Assembly (NCBI RefSeq): GCF_905475395.1
Contig: NC_058337.1
Span: 70,762,368 to 70,826,367 of the forward strand
DNA length: 64,000 nucleotides
Direction of reading: 5' to 3'
Source of the DNA: Chrysoperla carnea
Lineage: Eukaryota > Arthropoda > Insecta > Neuroptera > Chrysopidae
In this document: one piece after another, positions 25,501 through 37,311 of the stretch
Layout of the letters: each line of letters begins with the position of its first letter
Numbering within the stretch: position 1 is the stretch's first letter
Notes under the pieces: model-generated
Database searches by the model: none
What the model was told of the DNA's origin: nothing
The model's input: the letters and a program-made list of their open reading frames with translations, nothing else
Position numbers and translations under genes: made by a program

Positions 25501-28500
25501 ACATATATATTACATAACTAGTATTTCAGCCATGTCAAGTCTAGTACCTGCAATCCCGTTAAACGCAGCCCCTTTTTAAGTCCTGCCATACCAAAATCAA
25601 TAATACCTTCAACATAACCGGCAGCCTCGTCCTGAATTAATTTTTGATAACAACGCATAATAAATAATTACTAAGAGCTTTCGAAAAAATTATTGAATTT
25701 TACAAAAAAAAAACTTTATAAGTTATGTAACACTAACCTGCAAGTCACCAATTTTATGCATGGCATCGGATACTGAGGCAGCAGATCGTTGTTGAAATTC
25801 TTTATTGAATAGTGAACTCATTGAAACTGAATGAGTATGTGAATCCGAGGTACCATTTCCATTTGTATTTGGAATTGCTCCATTCCGTGATGGTTCGAGT
25901 GCTCGAGATTCTAATTCCGTTGTTCGCTTTGGTTGTTGAACACTAGTGGTGCTACTGCTCTCCTCTGAATCTAAATTGTAAATTAAAATAAAAAGACAAG
26001 TGAAAACAAACAATTGACTGAGTTAATTGTTGAAATACCATGTATAGGCAGTGTTGATAACTCTGTCACATTTCACATACATACATATCTGACATATTTA
26101 ACTGATATTCTCATATAATGCGCAAGTGTTGATGCGCAATCGTTTTTTTTTTTTGACGTCATGTAAATAACAAAAGATATTCACTTTGATATTCCTATAT
26201 TAATACATACTATAAAATTTGTACCTAATTAACGCCCTCGTGGGTAAACAGTGATGTTTACAAAGAAATGTTTCAAACAAAAGTTGTTTATTTTTTTGTA
26301 AGGAACATTTTTTACATTTAAACTTTTATTCTATCTCTAACGGTTTACAAGATGGGTACTACGGACCCATGACCCAATTGACCCATGTTGCTCATTTACG
26401 AACTTGACCTCACTTTTTACGTCCTAAGCACGCTGTAAAAATTTCAGCTTGATATCTCTTTTCGTTTTTGAATAATCGTGACCACAATTAGGTGATTTTA
26501 TGAACACCTATACCAATTTTTTTTTTGTAGCATCAATATTTTTAGGCGTTACAAACTTGGGACTAAACTTATAATACTATGTATATTTCATATATACATG
26601 GTATAATAACAATAGGTAATTTAAAAGCTCACTAATAAATGACTTTTTTAATGAATTTTTTCCGTTTTGTGCTAAATTATTATACATATACATCACAGTC
26701 GGGTTCATTAACTCATAACATAAATATATAATTTGAATTCTTTTATAATCAGATTTTTCTCGAATCATTTTCATCCTTCCTTAAACAGTCACTTACCTTC
26801 ATTGTCAGGCACGTCTTTAAATTGGAGGTCGTGGGAAATTTAGGTTAATAGTGCCCCTATTACTATGAACTAATGAGAAAACTGACCAATAATTTGTAGA
26901 ACTTTTAATCCAGGATGACCTTCTATACACGCAATTGATGTGCGGGTACCCGCTGATTTAAAGGGTGTTCATGTAGGATGCTCTATCGCGGGAGTAAGAA
27001 AACTATATTTTACCTGCAGAAAAATTCCATAAATGTTTTCCTAAATTCAAATCAGATGTTTGTGCCAATAAATCTTGTCCCATTGCAATAAAATCATAAT
27101 CGTCTACATTCCATGCTGATGGTGAAATAACATCTGTACTTTGATATTCTTTAACATTTGGTACCACTGTTTTATAACTAACGGTTAATGTAGTAGGTAT
27201 TGATTCTGGAATTTTATTATTTTCCGAAAAATGTGACCAATCTAAACTGTCCGTACAATCTAAAATCTAAAATTAAAAAAATATTAAACTGTTGTCTAAT
27301 TTTCAAAAAATTAAATTAATTTTGTACTTGTAATTATAGAATTAAATAGAGTTGAACCAACTGAATGTATTGTAAAAAAGTAATAGTCATTGTCGTTGAT
27401 AAGAGAAGGGGCTTCAATACACCTGGAAGAACTATAAACTTTCTGTAGCAAAAAGCTGGCAGAGCTAAAATACAACATAATTATAATAACTTATAGTCGA
27501 CCGTAAATCAAGCAGCATAACGCTGGTCATTGGTTGGCTAGTTAAACCGGCTGCTTACTTTTTTGGTGTCACAAACAGGTTGTGTGGCGCGTAATCTCCA
27601 CATCTAATTCAGATCTAATTTGGTGTTTAGTACATCTAATTTCACAGAAACTATCTTTCATTAATCAAAATTTAGGCACGTAATTTAAAAAAAAATCAGT
27701 CAGTCAGTTCAGAACTATTATAAATAAAATACAATGATCGCAATTTACCAAAGGCATAGCTTTATCAGATTCTGCTAACGGCTCTTCAATTAAATTATCG
27801 TTTCCCAATATAATAGGTGCCAAAGGATCTAATTTACTTGAATCTGGATCAGCAAAATAAACTTCGGCTGGTTTTTCACGGTGTACAAGCTTTGACTGCT
27901 CTGCTGTGAGATTAGGTAAAGGTGTTGCGCTTTGCGATTGCACATTAACATTCTCTTCAATCGGTAATAGAGATCCTTTATCGTCATTGGGCGACAAGGA
28001 CTCTTTTTTGGTTAATGAATCGATAGTGTCGATTACGACAATTTTATCATCCGAAATTGAAGGTTCAACTACTGGATTCAATAAATAATACATTGTGTTT
28101 ATTAACCAATCAGGTTTTGATATACTATTGATGATATACAATGTTACTTTCTGCGATAGTATCGATACTAAAAGGTTGCATGGGAATGAATTCCATAATT
28201 CCCATGTGATAAATTCACGCATTACATTTATTGTTAATTTATGCGCATGTAATTCTAATGTTTCTTCCTTTTTATTTTGTGGCAAAATATATCTGAAAAA
28301 TTATTTAAAAAAATTGTAATAAAATTTCACATAAATGTGTTGTACTTGATTGAGTCCTCTACAGGATCGACAAAATAAATATACAATCAAAGCAAATTAC
28401 ATACACACAAACGCGATAATTTTTTTCCTTTGATATATGTGTTGATTATCCATCATTCTTTAAAATAAGGTGAATAATGTTGAAATTAATTTCTAATGCA

Positions 28501-31020
28501 ATATACCTAAAGGTAGTTTGGCACCCAAATCACTTTGACTTAGACCACACATTTATTATAATAATTCGAAAGATTATGCTTAAATGCACTTGCAGACAAA
28601 AATAAGATAATTTTAACATATTTTTTAAGAGATATACTTAATTAAAATTATGCAAAATTACTGGAACTCTTTTGAGTGTCTCTGTTCAATAACGTCGTAA
28701 ATTGATGGTTTTTGAAAAATTGGCACAGTTGATCTCAAATAAAAAAAACTTTTCAATAGATAAAATGATGTCTCAAAAATATATTGACTTCGTTTTGTGA
28801 GTGCCAAAACACTTTAATTTGAGTGATATTTTCTCCCTAATTTGTGGTTAAATTTAACATATCATAGAATACGTACCTATATGCATTTTCCATATCATCA
28901 CTATATTGTTTTATAATTCGTTTTTTCGCTCGACGAAATTCCTTTAAATGTCTAAGTATAACCGCCAAACATTCCACAACTACTTTATCCGTATTAATAA
29001 ATGGAATTGTAAACAGTAACCTTTTAAACAATGAATCCAAAATTACCTTAAAATAAAACAATTTTATTAAAAATATTATAATGATGTGATATCTTGAGCA
29101 ACAAGTTATAATATAATAAATCAACCCATAAACCCAAAGAAATTTGAAACATTTTACATGATCATTATGTTGGTGGACAGAATCAGTGCAAACGAAATAC
29201 GAGGCTAAGTGACAGACTTAGAGTCATTCTTAAAGTGTTAATTTTGTAAAAAATTATTTTAACAGTTTTTTCTATTATAATTTTTTTAATATACTTTCAG
29301 TTTTTTTTTTGAAAGATTAATTGCATATTACAATCCTAGGCCTGAAATTTGAATTTTCTGGCGTGTGTGATATAAGGTTCCTGCTTCGCCTCGGCCTTTA
29401 TATAGCACACGCCAAGGCATCGAACATTCTGGCCGTGGGTTGTATACTATTTTTCTTTAGGGCCTTACTGAAAGTACGGTCTAATAATCGTTTAAAATCA
29501 AAAGTTTGTATACAAATTATTTTAAACTCCAAACAAATTATTGAAAACAAACCAAAAATATAAAGTTTTCTGGAATAACAATGTTATTACGGATTGTAAA
29601 ATTATAAGATTCATTTTTAAAAAAACTTCCAAATCAAGTTCTCGCTTGCGGTATGTTGTGACTACTTTTTTTAAATGAAAATAGGTGTTCAAATAATGTG
29701 TAAATTTTCAGAACTAATTCATGTAGCTTACAGAAGAGTTTACGACCGGGAAGACTATACTTTCGGTAAGGGAATAAAGAAAAATATTTTCATGAAATTG
29801 CGCATCCTACCAATTCTTTTCATACTGTTAAATTATTAAAATTTATTTTTATTATTTTACACATTTTAGTTGTTCAATACAAAATCCATATTACGTCAGT
29901 TAAGATTTAGAATATGAAATAGTTAAAAATTTGTTATACAAAGTGAGGTATAACTCACTGTATAATTGAAAACGTGTAACCCGTGATTATAACATTAACA
30001 TATTTAACCAAATTTAATTTTTTGGTACCCTAGGTTTTAACAGCAATTGGTACCCTAGTTTTTTATTTTAGATTGGTTTTTTACTTGTCGTAAAATAGTT
30101 ACAATTTTTAAGGTATACTTTAAATATTAGTGTCTGGCATACTGTTTATTTGACTTTTTAATAACGAAAACCTTGACAATATCGACAAAAGTGACGATTG
30201 ATTAGTAACATAAAATGTTTTCTATAATAAAACATCGTTTTTGTATCAAAAGCTTAATAACCGATACCCTCTCTGCGTTGATGCCCCTAGGCGAGTGCCT
30301 AGTGTACCTTATTATAAATCTACCACTGATTACAACTGCACATCCACTTATACCCCACTTTGTATATAATTCAAATTATTTTACGGTTAATAAAGTATAC
30401 GAATAACTTAGCTAGACTGTAAATTTATACCTTTCAATTTTATTACGTAATTATAAATTAATAGATTATAAATATTTGTTAATAAAAAGTAGGTATACCT
30501 TGGATTCATCGCAGAACATATCATCTTCATTTTGTGAACAACTAATCAAACTCTTGTACCAAGTAGCAATAAATCTTTGGCATACAGTTTCAGTTAAAAA
30601 ATGCACTCGTCCATCAACTGTATTTAACAACGGGTCAAATGATTTAATCTTCTTATGGCGTTGATCTGATTTAATTTTAATTTTATCTGAATGTGATAAT
30701 TTTACTTCATTTTTTGCAGTTAAAATTGTAACAAATCGTGAATCGTTATATAGTGTAATAAGTAGATGCCGAATATAATTGTACCATGAAAAATTTTCTT
30801 TTTCCAACGTAATAGGTTGATTTTGTTTAAGGATATTATTAATTATGGAACATGTTATCCAGAATGATATAAATATAATTAATGAACAATAAATAATCAT
30901 GTACATACAATACGATGAACAGAAAATTATTGAAAATAATATCACAAATAATGTTATGTATAATACATTTGTAAGACGTTTATACCAACTATCTGAATTC
31001 GATATCGATATCGTATCCAT
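16553..31020 (-). CDS. Sorting-nexin-like membrane protein (PXA / nexin-C type, SNX13/14/19/25 group), PX domain not found
   Basis: Twelve exons join with consistent phases into 987 aa: 30499-31020, 28877-29046, 27749-28292, 27014-27266, 25738-25970, 25548-25631, 19156-19273, 18159-18291, 17876-18101, 17444-17660, 16928-17212 and 16553-16731. Residues about 15-62 hold two hydrophobic segments, so the N-terminus is probably membrane-anchored. Residues about 80-300 resemble a PXA domain (VHFLTETVCQRFIATWYKSL, later VVVECLAVILRHLKEFRRAK). A long acidic, Ser/Thr-rich middle follows. Residues about 834-985 resemble the nexin C-terminal domain (PIVRSVLLLFGNWLEDVI and GKHDIEQAIRFFL). Members of this group work at ER-lipid droplet or endosomal contacts. 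No PX (or RGS) domain was seen, although a 6.3-kb intron between exons 6 and 7 could hide a PX exon. The closest member cannot be fixed by eye. Exon 8's donor was chosen because only AT/GTACGA keeps frame into exon 9. Confidence 0.72.
22988..23812. repeat. Foldback element whose arms contain R1 sequence
   Basis: The arms at about 22988-23245 and 23562-23812 are inverted copies. The left has CTGTTCGACTGCATTGCTTA and the right has the matching CAATGCAGTCGAACAG. Each arm includes the R1 core (GGGTCCGTAGAACCCATC on the left, GATGGGTCCTACGGACCCA on the right). Two opposed R1-related halves therefore make one roughly 0.8-kb unit. Confidence 0.7.
24003..24384 (+). mobile_element. MITE family M1, copy 1
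   Basis: This is one of three copies of a roughly 380-bp element (others at 49657-50044, inverted, and 54750-55140). The ends are imperfect inverted repeats of the type ATTCGCAACGTGCGTGAG and ACTACGCACAC. The shared inside includes CCATGGTAACGATACACTAC and TTGCAAATTAGT. No open frame. Confidence 0.78.
24562..24650 (+). repeat. Short degenerate tandem repeat
   Basis: Three adjacent units begin AAACTTAATAG at about 24563, 24599 and 24631. The first two end with CCCGCAAAG. Unit length is 31-38 bases. Confidence 0.55.
25996..26604 (-). repeat. R1 repeat family, copy B (in sorting nexin intron 4)
   Basis: Inverted orientation: it starts AAGTGAAAACAAACAATTGA and ends at the palindrome ATATATACATGGTATA. 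It carries TTGACGTCAT near 26153 and the GATGGG core near 26353. Its end lies about 25 bases from the acceptor of exon 5 (25971-25972). Confidence 0.8.
26605..27013 (-). other. Sorting nexin intron 4, remainder
   Basis: AT-rich intron sequence between the R1 copy and the exon 4 donor at 27013-27012. Nothing else is recognised. Confidence 0.6.
27267..27748 (-). other. Sorting nexin intron 3
   Basis: A 482-base intron with GTAAAT donor (27748) and TTTTAG acceptor, phase 0. No further feature is seen. Confidence 0.7.
28293..28876 (-). other. Sorting nexin intron 2
   Basis: A 584-base AT-rich intron, AG/GTACGT to TTTTTCAG, phase 2. Nothing else is recognised. Confidence 0.7.
29047..30498 (-). 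other. Sorting nexin intron 1
   Basis: This 1.45-kb intron contains a strong hairpin at about 29360-29413. The stem GGCGTGTG...CACACGCC, with ATATAAGG/CCTTTATAT inside, sits in a GC-richer patch. The open frame at 29321-29563 runs across this hairpin and has no recognisable domain. Confidence 0.6.
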
Positions 31021-31330
31021 TCTTCTTTTGGTATACGTTTATTTAAAAAAATACAATAAATCTTAATAAATACATTTTTTTCGTTTAATCATTTTCTGAT
31101 AAATTTTTTTAATTCCTCAATTTGAAGAACTGACATCTGTCATTTGACTATTGTTCCAGACATTCTAAAAATGTTTTGTGACCTTGCAATTTTCTCTTAA
31201 ATTAGTGATGACCACCTTGACCATTGTATAAAAAATAGTTATACCATTCTTCATTTGTATTTTTACGACCTCAATGACATATATACAAGGAGAAGAACAT
31301 TTTGACACAAACTAAAAAATTAACAATAAC

Positions 31331-31857
31331 AAATGAAAACAAACAATTAACTGAGTTAATTGTTAAAATATCACTCATAGACAATGTTGATAACTCTACC
31401 ACATTACACATACGTAACTTTTATCCCTATATAATACAAATTATAGAATTTACGCCTAATTTGCGCCTTCACGGATAAACAGTGATGTTTACGAAAAAAT
31501 GTTTCTAACAAAAGTTGTTTAATATTTGATAAGGAAGATTTTTCACATTAAAACTTTTGTTCTATCTCTAATGGTTTACAAGATGGGTCCTACGGACCCA
31601 TAGGTAATTTACAAACTTGACCTCACTTTTGACGTCCTGAGTGCGCTGTAAAAATTTCAGCTTGATATATTTTTTCGTTTTTGAGTTATCGTGTTGACAG
31701 ACAGATGGGCAGACAACCGAAAATGGACTAATTAGGTGATTTTATAAACACCTATATGAAAATTTTGTTCATAGCATTAATATTTTTAAGCGTTACAAAC
31801 TTGGGACTAAACTTAGTATACCTTGCATATTACATATATGCATGGTATAAAAACAAA
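31331..31857 (-). repeat. R1 repeat family, copy C
   Basis: Inverted copy beginning AATGAAAACAAACAATTAAC and ending at the CATGGTATA palindrome. It shares the GATGGGTCCTACGGACCCA core with copies E and F. Confidence 0.8.
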
Positions 31858-31861
31858 GAAT

Positions 31862-32221
31862 TGATCACGCAATCGTTTTTTTTACGTCATATAAGTAAAG
31901 AAAGATAGCCAAACATACATACATACTCACTTAACTGATATTCCCATATAATATAACTATATAATTTGCACCCAATTTGTGCTCTCACGGGTAAACAAGG
32001 ATATTTACGGAAAAATGTTTCAAACAAAAGTTATTTATTTTTTTATAAGGAACATTTTTGACATTTAAATTTTTGTTCTATCTCTTATGAAAATGAACTA
32101 ATTAGGTGATTTTATGAACACCTTTATCAAAATATTTTTTTCGTTGCGTCAATATTTTCAAAGGTTACAAACTTGGGACTAAACTTAGTATACCTTTTAT
32201 ATTTCATATACATGGTATAAA
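31862..32221 (-). repeat. R1 repeat family, copy D (truncated, in tandem with C)
   Basis: It starts inside the R1 unit (ATCACGCAATCG, then TTTACGTCAT) directly after copy C. It lacks the GGGTCC core block and ends with GGGACTAAACTTAGTATACC and the CATGGTATA palindrome. Confidence 0.75.
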
Positions 32222-33027
32222 AATTGTAGTACACTTTGCTATATTTTTACATGATACTACTAGTTGTTTAGCGACGATATGGGTTCTTATTAAAAACGCT
32301 AGATAGGCCAGGGTATCGTTATCTCTAGATGAAAAACCATGTATCAACGCTACACGTTAACATTTCATAAATACATAAATTTTTTTGTAGTGTTACATAA
32401 TTAATAAATTATTACTTTAAGAAACTTATCTTTATTTAAAAATAATATTTGAGAACATTTTGCCTATTTGACATAATCATAAAAATGGCGTACGATCTTA
32501 CCCACATTCACATATATAAAGCTCTATCTTAGGCCATATAATTTTAAATCAAAAATTAATTTTAGGTGTTCAGCCTCAATCTCTGTTCTGCTGCCTTGCT
32601 GATACTTTTGAAAGTTGATTTTTTTACTTTTATTATCAGCCAAGCTGACCAAGCCTACAAGTTTAATGACAGACTTATATGAGCTAGGCCACTAACGTAA
32701 TAGTTCGTGTAAACGATGTGATAATAGCAGTAGCAACCTTTAGTATTACATATATGAGTAGCAATGCATATCTATTTTTATGTTGCCGATATCTGTGAGT
32801 TGTATGTATGTCCTTAGTTTAGTATTTATTCTTTGTAGTTGGTAAACAAAAATCCCTAAATTTACAAACAAAATTTTTTACATAAATAAAAAACACCGAC
32901 ATTTTTGTGGTGTTTAGAAAGAAGTATTGAAATTTAATAAAAAAATTAATTTGTTTATATTTTTGTTACAATTAAGTGAATTATTAAGTAACAGTATTAG
33001 TAAATAAATAATAAAAACAATAAGCAA

Positions 33028-33162
33028 ATGTCTGCAATGGCAGAATTAAAACGTTCAGATTTTAGTAAGATATGTCGAACATGTTTATTACAAAAAGACA
33101 ATATGGAACCCATTTATAAATCAGATATACCGAAAATGTTGCTGTCGTTCACAAATATTAAG
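33028..33162 (+). CDS. Shared first exon: N-terminal half of a ZAD domain
   Basis: This exon has 45 codons, ATG to the AAG/GTAAAT donor, ending at phase 0. It reads MSAMAELKRSDFSKICRTCL and continues through MEPIY and IPKMLLSFTNIK. C16 and C19 are the first zinc-binding pair of a ZAD. The normal second Cys pair, about 40 residues further on, is absent, and the frame stops soon after the donor, so the exon cannot encode a whole ZAD by itself. Any of the nine downstream exons supplies the missing pair in frame. The ATG is preceded by AAGCAA, an acceptable insect start context, and a second ATG lies three codons later. Confidence 0.87.
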
Positions 33163-36100
33163 GTAAATGGAATTTTTATTTTTTTTTAACGATTTTGTTA
33201 GTCATTTGTACATTTCTTCATCAATTTTTACAAATATGTACAAAGTATGTAGCTTCTATATCTCTAATCCGTAAAATTATTTTTCAAATGATTTCCATCG
33301 GCTATGAGCGCTTTTATATGTTAGAAACAAATGCTTGAAATGTATGAAAGAATTAACAAAGTTCACAAATTAGGTCTTATTGTAGTATCCTGGTTAAGTA
33401 GAGCATCAAGTGAAATTGTTGAATAAATTTTGAAAATTATAATTGTTTACACTACATTTTCTAAATTGTTATTTGTATTTAAAAAGGATATTCTGCTCAA
33501 TCACGTATCCAGCGTGTGCTTAGCGTTTATCGTAAAACTTAGGTCCCATTTTAGCTAAACGCAATATGCCATCACAATAAATCGCAGGATCCTTATTTTT
33601 TTAGGAACAGTATTCAATACTGTATAGTTCTACCAAGTTCAATACTATAGACTTGGTCAAGTAAAAAGCGCTCTTCCTCCGCTCTCAAGTCAATGTAAAA
33701 GATAGATCTGTATTGCTGTGATTATGAGTGAAAAATTCTTTCACAGAACCGCTATAAACAAAAGCTTCTCTTGACCAAAATGATAGTTACGAAATACAAA
33801 TCTGCGATTGACATTTGAGTTTTATAGGTTTTATAAAATCTTGGATTTCGTAGTAAACTATAATTTACAACGTCAAAAGTCATACTCTAAATTTGAAAAC
33901 TCTCTAAAACGTTTAACAAATAACACCCACTAAATAATATTCAAAGAAAGGATCATAAAACATTTAAATATTTTGTAAAAAATTTTATATTTTCAATAAT
34001 TATACGAGCTCTAAGAATTCTAAAATTCGTAAGTTTAAAATAAAGAAATAATTATATTGATGCTCTACAACTATATTGTTGATGCCCTGCTTAAACCTGA
34101 AAAATAGTATAAGTAAATTAAAAAAGATAAGAAATTAAGAAGGGCAGTAAGTATTTCTAACATATTTTTCTTCGTAAATTTATTTGTTGTGTAATTATTT
34201 ATTTTTGAAAAAAATCATTTTTCATTTAAAAAAATCGTTTAAAATGTTTACAAAAATAAATTGTGCGAAATGACCCTTGCAAAAATTAGCGAAAATGTTT
34301 TAAGTGTTAATTTATTTTCATTATGAATTAAATAGAAATGAAATCGTATTTATTAAGATAAAGACCAAAGATTATCAAGACTTATATATTAAAATAATAC
34401 AATTTACATAACTCGAAGGCCTTAGATATCAGGAAATATTAATTTAATAATAATAAAGTATGAAAAATTAATCGATAGAAATTTTGGATGTTTCATCGTA
34501 AGAAATCCCCTTTTCTTAAGGAACGGGGGCTATTTTTATATTTCCTTAGAGTTGTTTCGTAATTAGATGGGTTTTAAAATTTGTTGACTATCGTTTTTAT
34601 CGTAGCGGGTTTTGGCATACTGAATCGGGCTATTTTAACAAAAAATGAAATGGCAGAATACAGATCTGCCTTTTTCAATACTTAAAATAGAGATAGTTCA
34701 TAATGCAAAATTGTATGCGGTCGTAGGTGTTACAGGTGTTTCGAACAAAATTTAATTTTGCTTTTTTATTAAATTTTTTTTACTATAAGTTTTAAAATTC
34801 GAAAGAAATTTCTCAGCTTCGAACATGGGTAATTTTTTTAACCCCAAGAGCATTATGTGAAAGAATTATCTCTATTTTGAGTATTTAAAAGGAAAGAGAC
34901 TGTATATTGTCACCCCAATTTATCTGTAAAAATCACGCGGTCCATATGATTAGTGTCGGTTTTTAACTGTAATTTTTGTAAATAGTGAATTGTGCTCAAA
35001 AATGCAAGGAATTTGATTTTCATAATATTTGGCTTTACATATTTGTTGAGTATGTTTCAATACATTTAATCAAAAGTATTTACAACATCTACTCTAAGAA
35101 TTACCGAAAAATTCTTTGAAATGAACAAGAAAATACAGAAATTGTAAGGTTGTTTGAACAAAGAAAGCAAAAAAAAATATTCATCTAATGGACGTTTCTT
35201 CTAAAACAAAAAATATTCATTGAATGGACGTTTGTTTATATATATCTGAATCACCGAACATGTCTAGAAAAATCCTAAATTAATATTTCCTTATCCAGAT
35301 ATGCTGTGATTCTGACCAGAAAGACTTCAATTTAGAAGTCAAGTTCTTTTAATAGTACATGGTATTTACTTTTACGGATTTCAATTAAATCCAAACAATA
35401 TGAAACTTTTATCACACATTTTTTCCAAAACTGAATAGATTCAGAACCAATTAAATACAAAATTGTATCTAATTATTTATTTATTCGTTTTTTGCAAAAA
35501 CTAATTAATTTTCACAATAAAAATAAACTTTGTAACGTATTAAAGTTTTTCTCTAGCTCTTACTATTATCAGAAAATGCTAGGAAAAATATCTATTCTAA
35601 ATACCAGATCTTAATTACATGTGGAATTTTGCATAAAATTCTGCCGAATGTGTTCAGTTATTGAAAAATATGCTCATAATAAAAATTTTACGTATTTTTT
35701 CGTTTATAATTAGAATATGCAATAAAAAATACTGCGCTCGCCTTAATAAAATTTCGGTCTAAATCGTCCACCGGAATCAGAATTGAAAAAGTCACCATTC
35801 GATTTTAAAATAAGATATTTCTTCAGTTTTTTAATAGATTATGTGATATAAGAGGTATGGAATACCCTAAATACTAATTGTCCCATTTTAAGGAATCCAG
35901 TGGTACAGTTAACAAGCTAGGGTGCATCTGAAAAGTAGGGAAACAGCATTGATTTTAATGGAACTTTTTGTAATGTGTCTATAGGACCCTAAGAAACATT
36001 TAGCCAACTTAACCTATTTCGAAAAGAGCATAGAGCCCCATCGGGAGGTATGTTTTCGAAATTTTTTTGAAATGCTTTTTTTGTGTTAAAATTGTCATCT

Positions 36101-37311
36101 ATCAGGTGTCTTTGGTCGCAGAATACGAATCCGATGTCGAATTTCACAGATTCTGCCCCGCCTTCCAAAAATCGTGCAATTTTTTGTCAAAAATTTTACT
36201 TTTGTAGCACAAAAGCGGCGAACTAAGTATTTAAGTATTCGCTAATTACGTATCCGATGTAAGATTGTGTCATGCGGTGTGTCAAGATTGTGTCACGCCT
36301 TCAAATAATAGCGCCATTTTTGCCAGTAACTAAAAATTAAATATTTTTTCTGAACATATCCTCTGGAAACTACTAATACTTGATATAGTTGTGTAAATGA
36401 AAATTTATTATTTCCAATGCATTATTTAATATTTGTTTGTGACAAAAAATATGGTGTGTTTTTTTGTGCCGATTTTGTTCTCCAAAAAAGTGAAATTTTT
36501 GGCAAAAAATGGCACAATATTTGTAATAAGTAACAGAATTCGTCATACATATGCCCCCGCTGGGGCCTTATGCCTCTCTTTGGCTAGGCAAAGTTCAATG
36601 TTCCTCGGGGTCCTATAAACACGTTAAAAAAAGTTTCATTAAAATCGGTGTTGTTTGCCAACTTTTCCACTATGGACACTTTTTCCGGCTTATTATCTGT
36701 ATTACAACTGAACATTTCTACAACGAAGGGTTATTGGAAAAAATTACCCGTAATTAAAAGTTCTACTCAAAGGCGGTTAACTTATAGAGAGCTTTAATTT
36801 GATATTAACCTACAAGATGGTTTAAAAAACAACTCTTGCTCAGAGCTGATAAGAAATAGAGGAAAATTTTATATAATTATTCTTTATAAAATAACCAAAA
36901 ACGTGTGTAAGACTTTTACGTAAACCTAATAAATTAGACGAGAATCAAATGCAAAAGTTTATATTTGTTTTTATACTTTTGATTTCTACTGAACCTGATC
37001 AATTAAAAAAAATATTTTCAACAAGAGTTCTCCTACCTCTCATCAGTTTTGAACATGAGTTTAATTTTAAACGTCATTTGCTACCAAAGGTCAAATTCAT
37101 GGTCTTACAAATTAAGTCATTTCTTCCACAAACCTCTTCGTTGAAGAAAAATGAGTAAAATAAGTAAATTTTTTCGAAAGTTAAACTTGAACGAAACTTT
37201 ATATACATCTTATCCTTATCATCTCTTGTAAAATCGATACGAAAATTATTCGCGTTTTTTGATGTGAAAAAACTATGGATACATCTGTACGTTTGGTTTC
37301 TGTACAAACAG
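33163..37311 (+). other. Intron between the shared ZAD exon and unit U1
   Basis: This is 4.1 kb without any zinc-finger remnant that I can see. A foldback element lies at about 35925-36690. Otherwise it is AT-rich with scattered short open frames and no recognisable domain. Confidence 0.6.
35925..36690. repeat. Foldback element
   Basis: The left arm near 35935-36030 (TTGATTTTAATGGAACTTTT, then TATAGGACCCTAAG) is matched in inverse near 36595-36670 (GGGGTCCTATAAACACG, then TTCATTAAAATCGGTGTTG). The pairing is imperfect but extends inward over about 300 bases per arm. The open frames at 36433-36757 fall within it. Confidence 0.65.

Larger units (their letters stand above)
19274..25547 (-). other. 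Sorting nexin intron 6 (6.3 kb)
   Basis: This is the largest intron in the window, between phase-0 ends of exons 6 and 7. It contains a foldback (22988-23812), a MITE (24003-24384) and a short tandem repeat (24562-24650). I looked for a PX-type exon on the minus strand and found none. The remaining sequence is AT-rich with no recognisable content. Confidence 0.6.
31021..33027. other. Divergent intergenic region between the sorting nexin and ZAD genes
   Basis: This 2-kb spacer holds the 5' ends of both genes. About half of it is two consecutive R1 copies. A small hairpin (AACACC...GGTGTT) lies at about 32890-32912, about 115 bases upstream of the ZAD start codon. No clear TATA box is distinguishable in this AT-rich context. 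Confidence 0.6.

Noticed and set aside
36433-36757. Two overlapping plus-strand open frames.
   Set aside because: They lie within the inverted-repeat arm of a foldback element.
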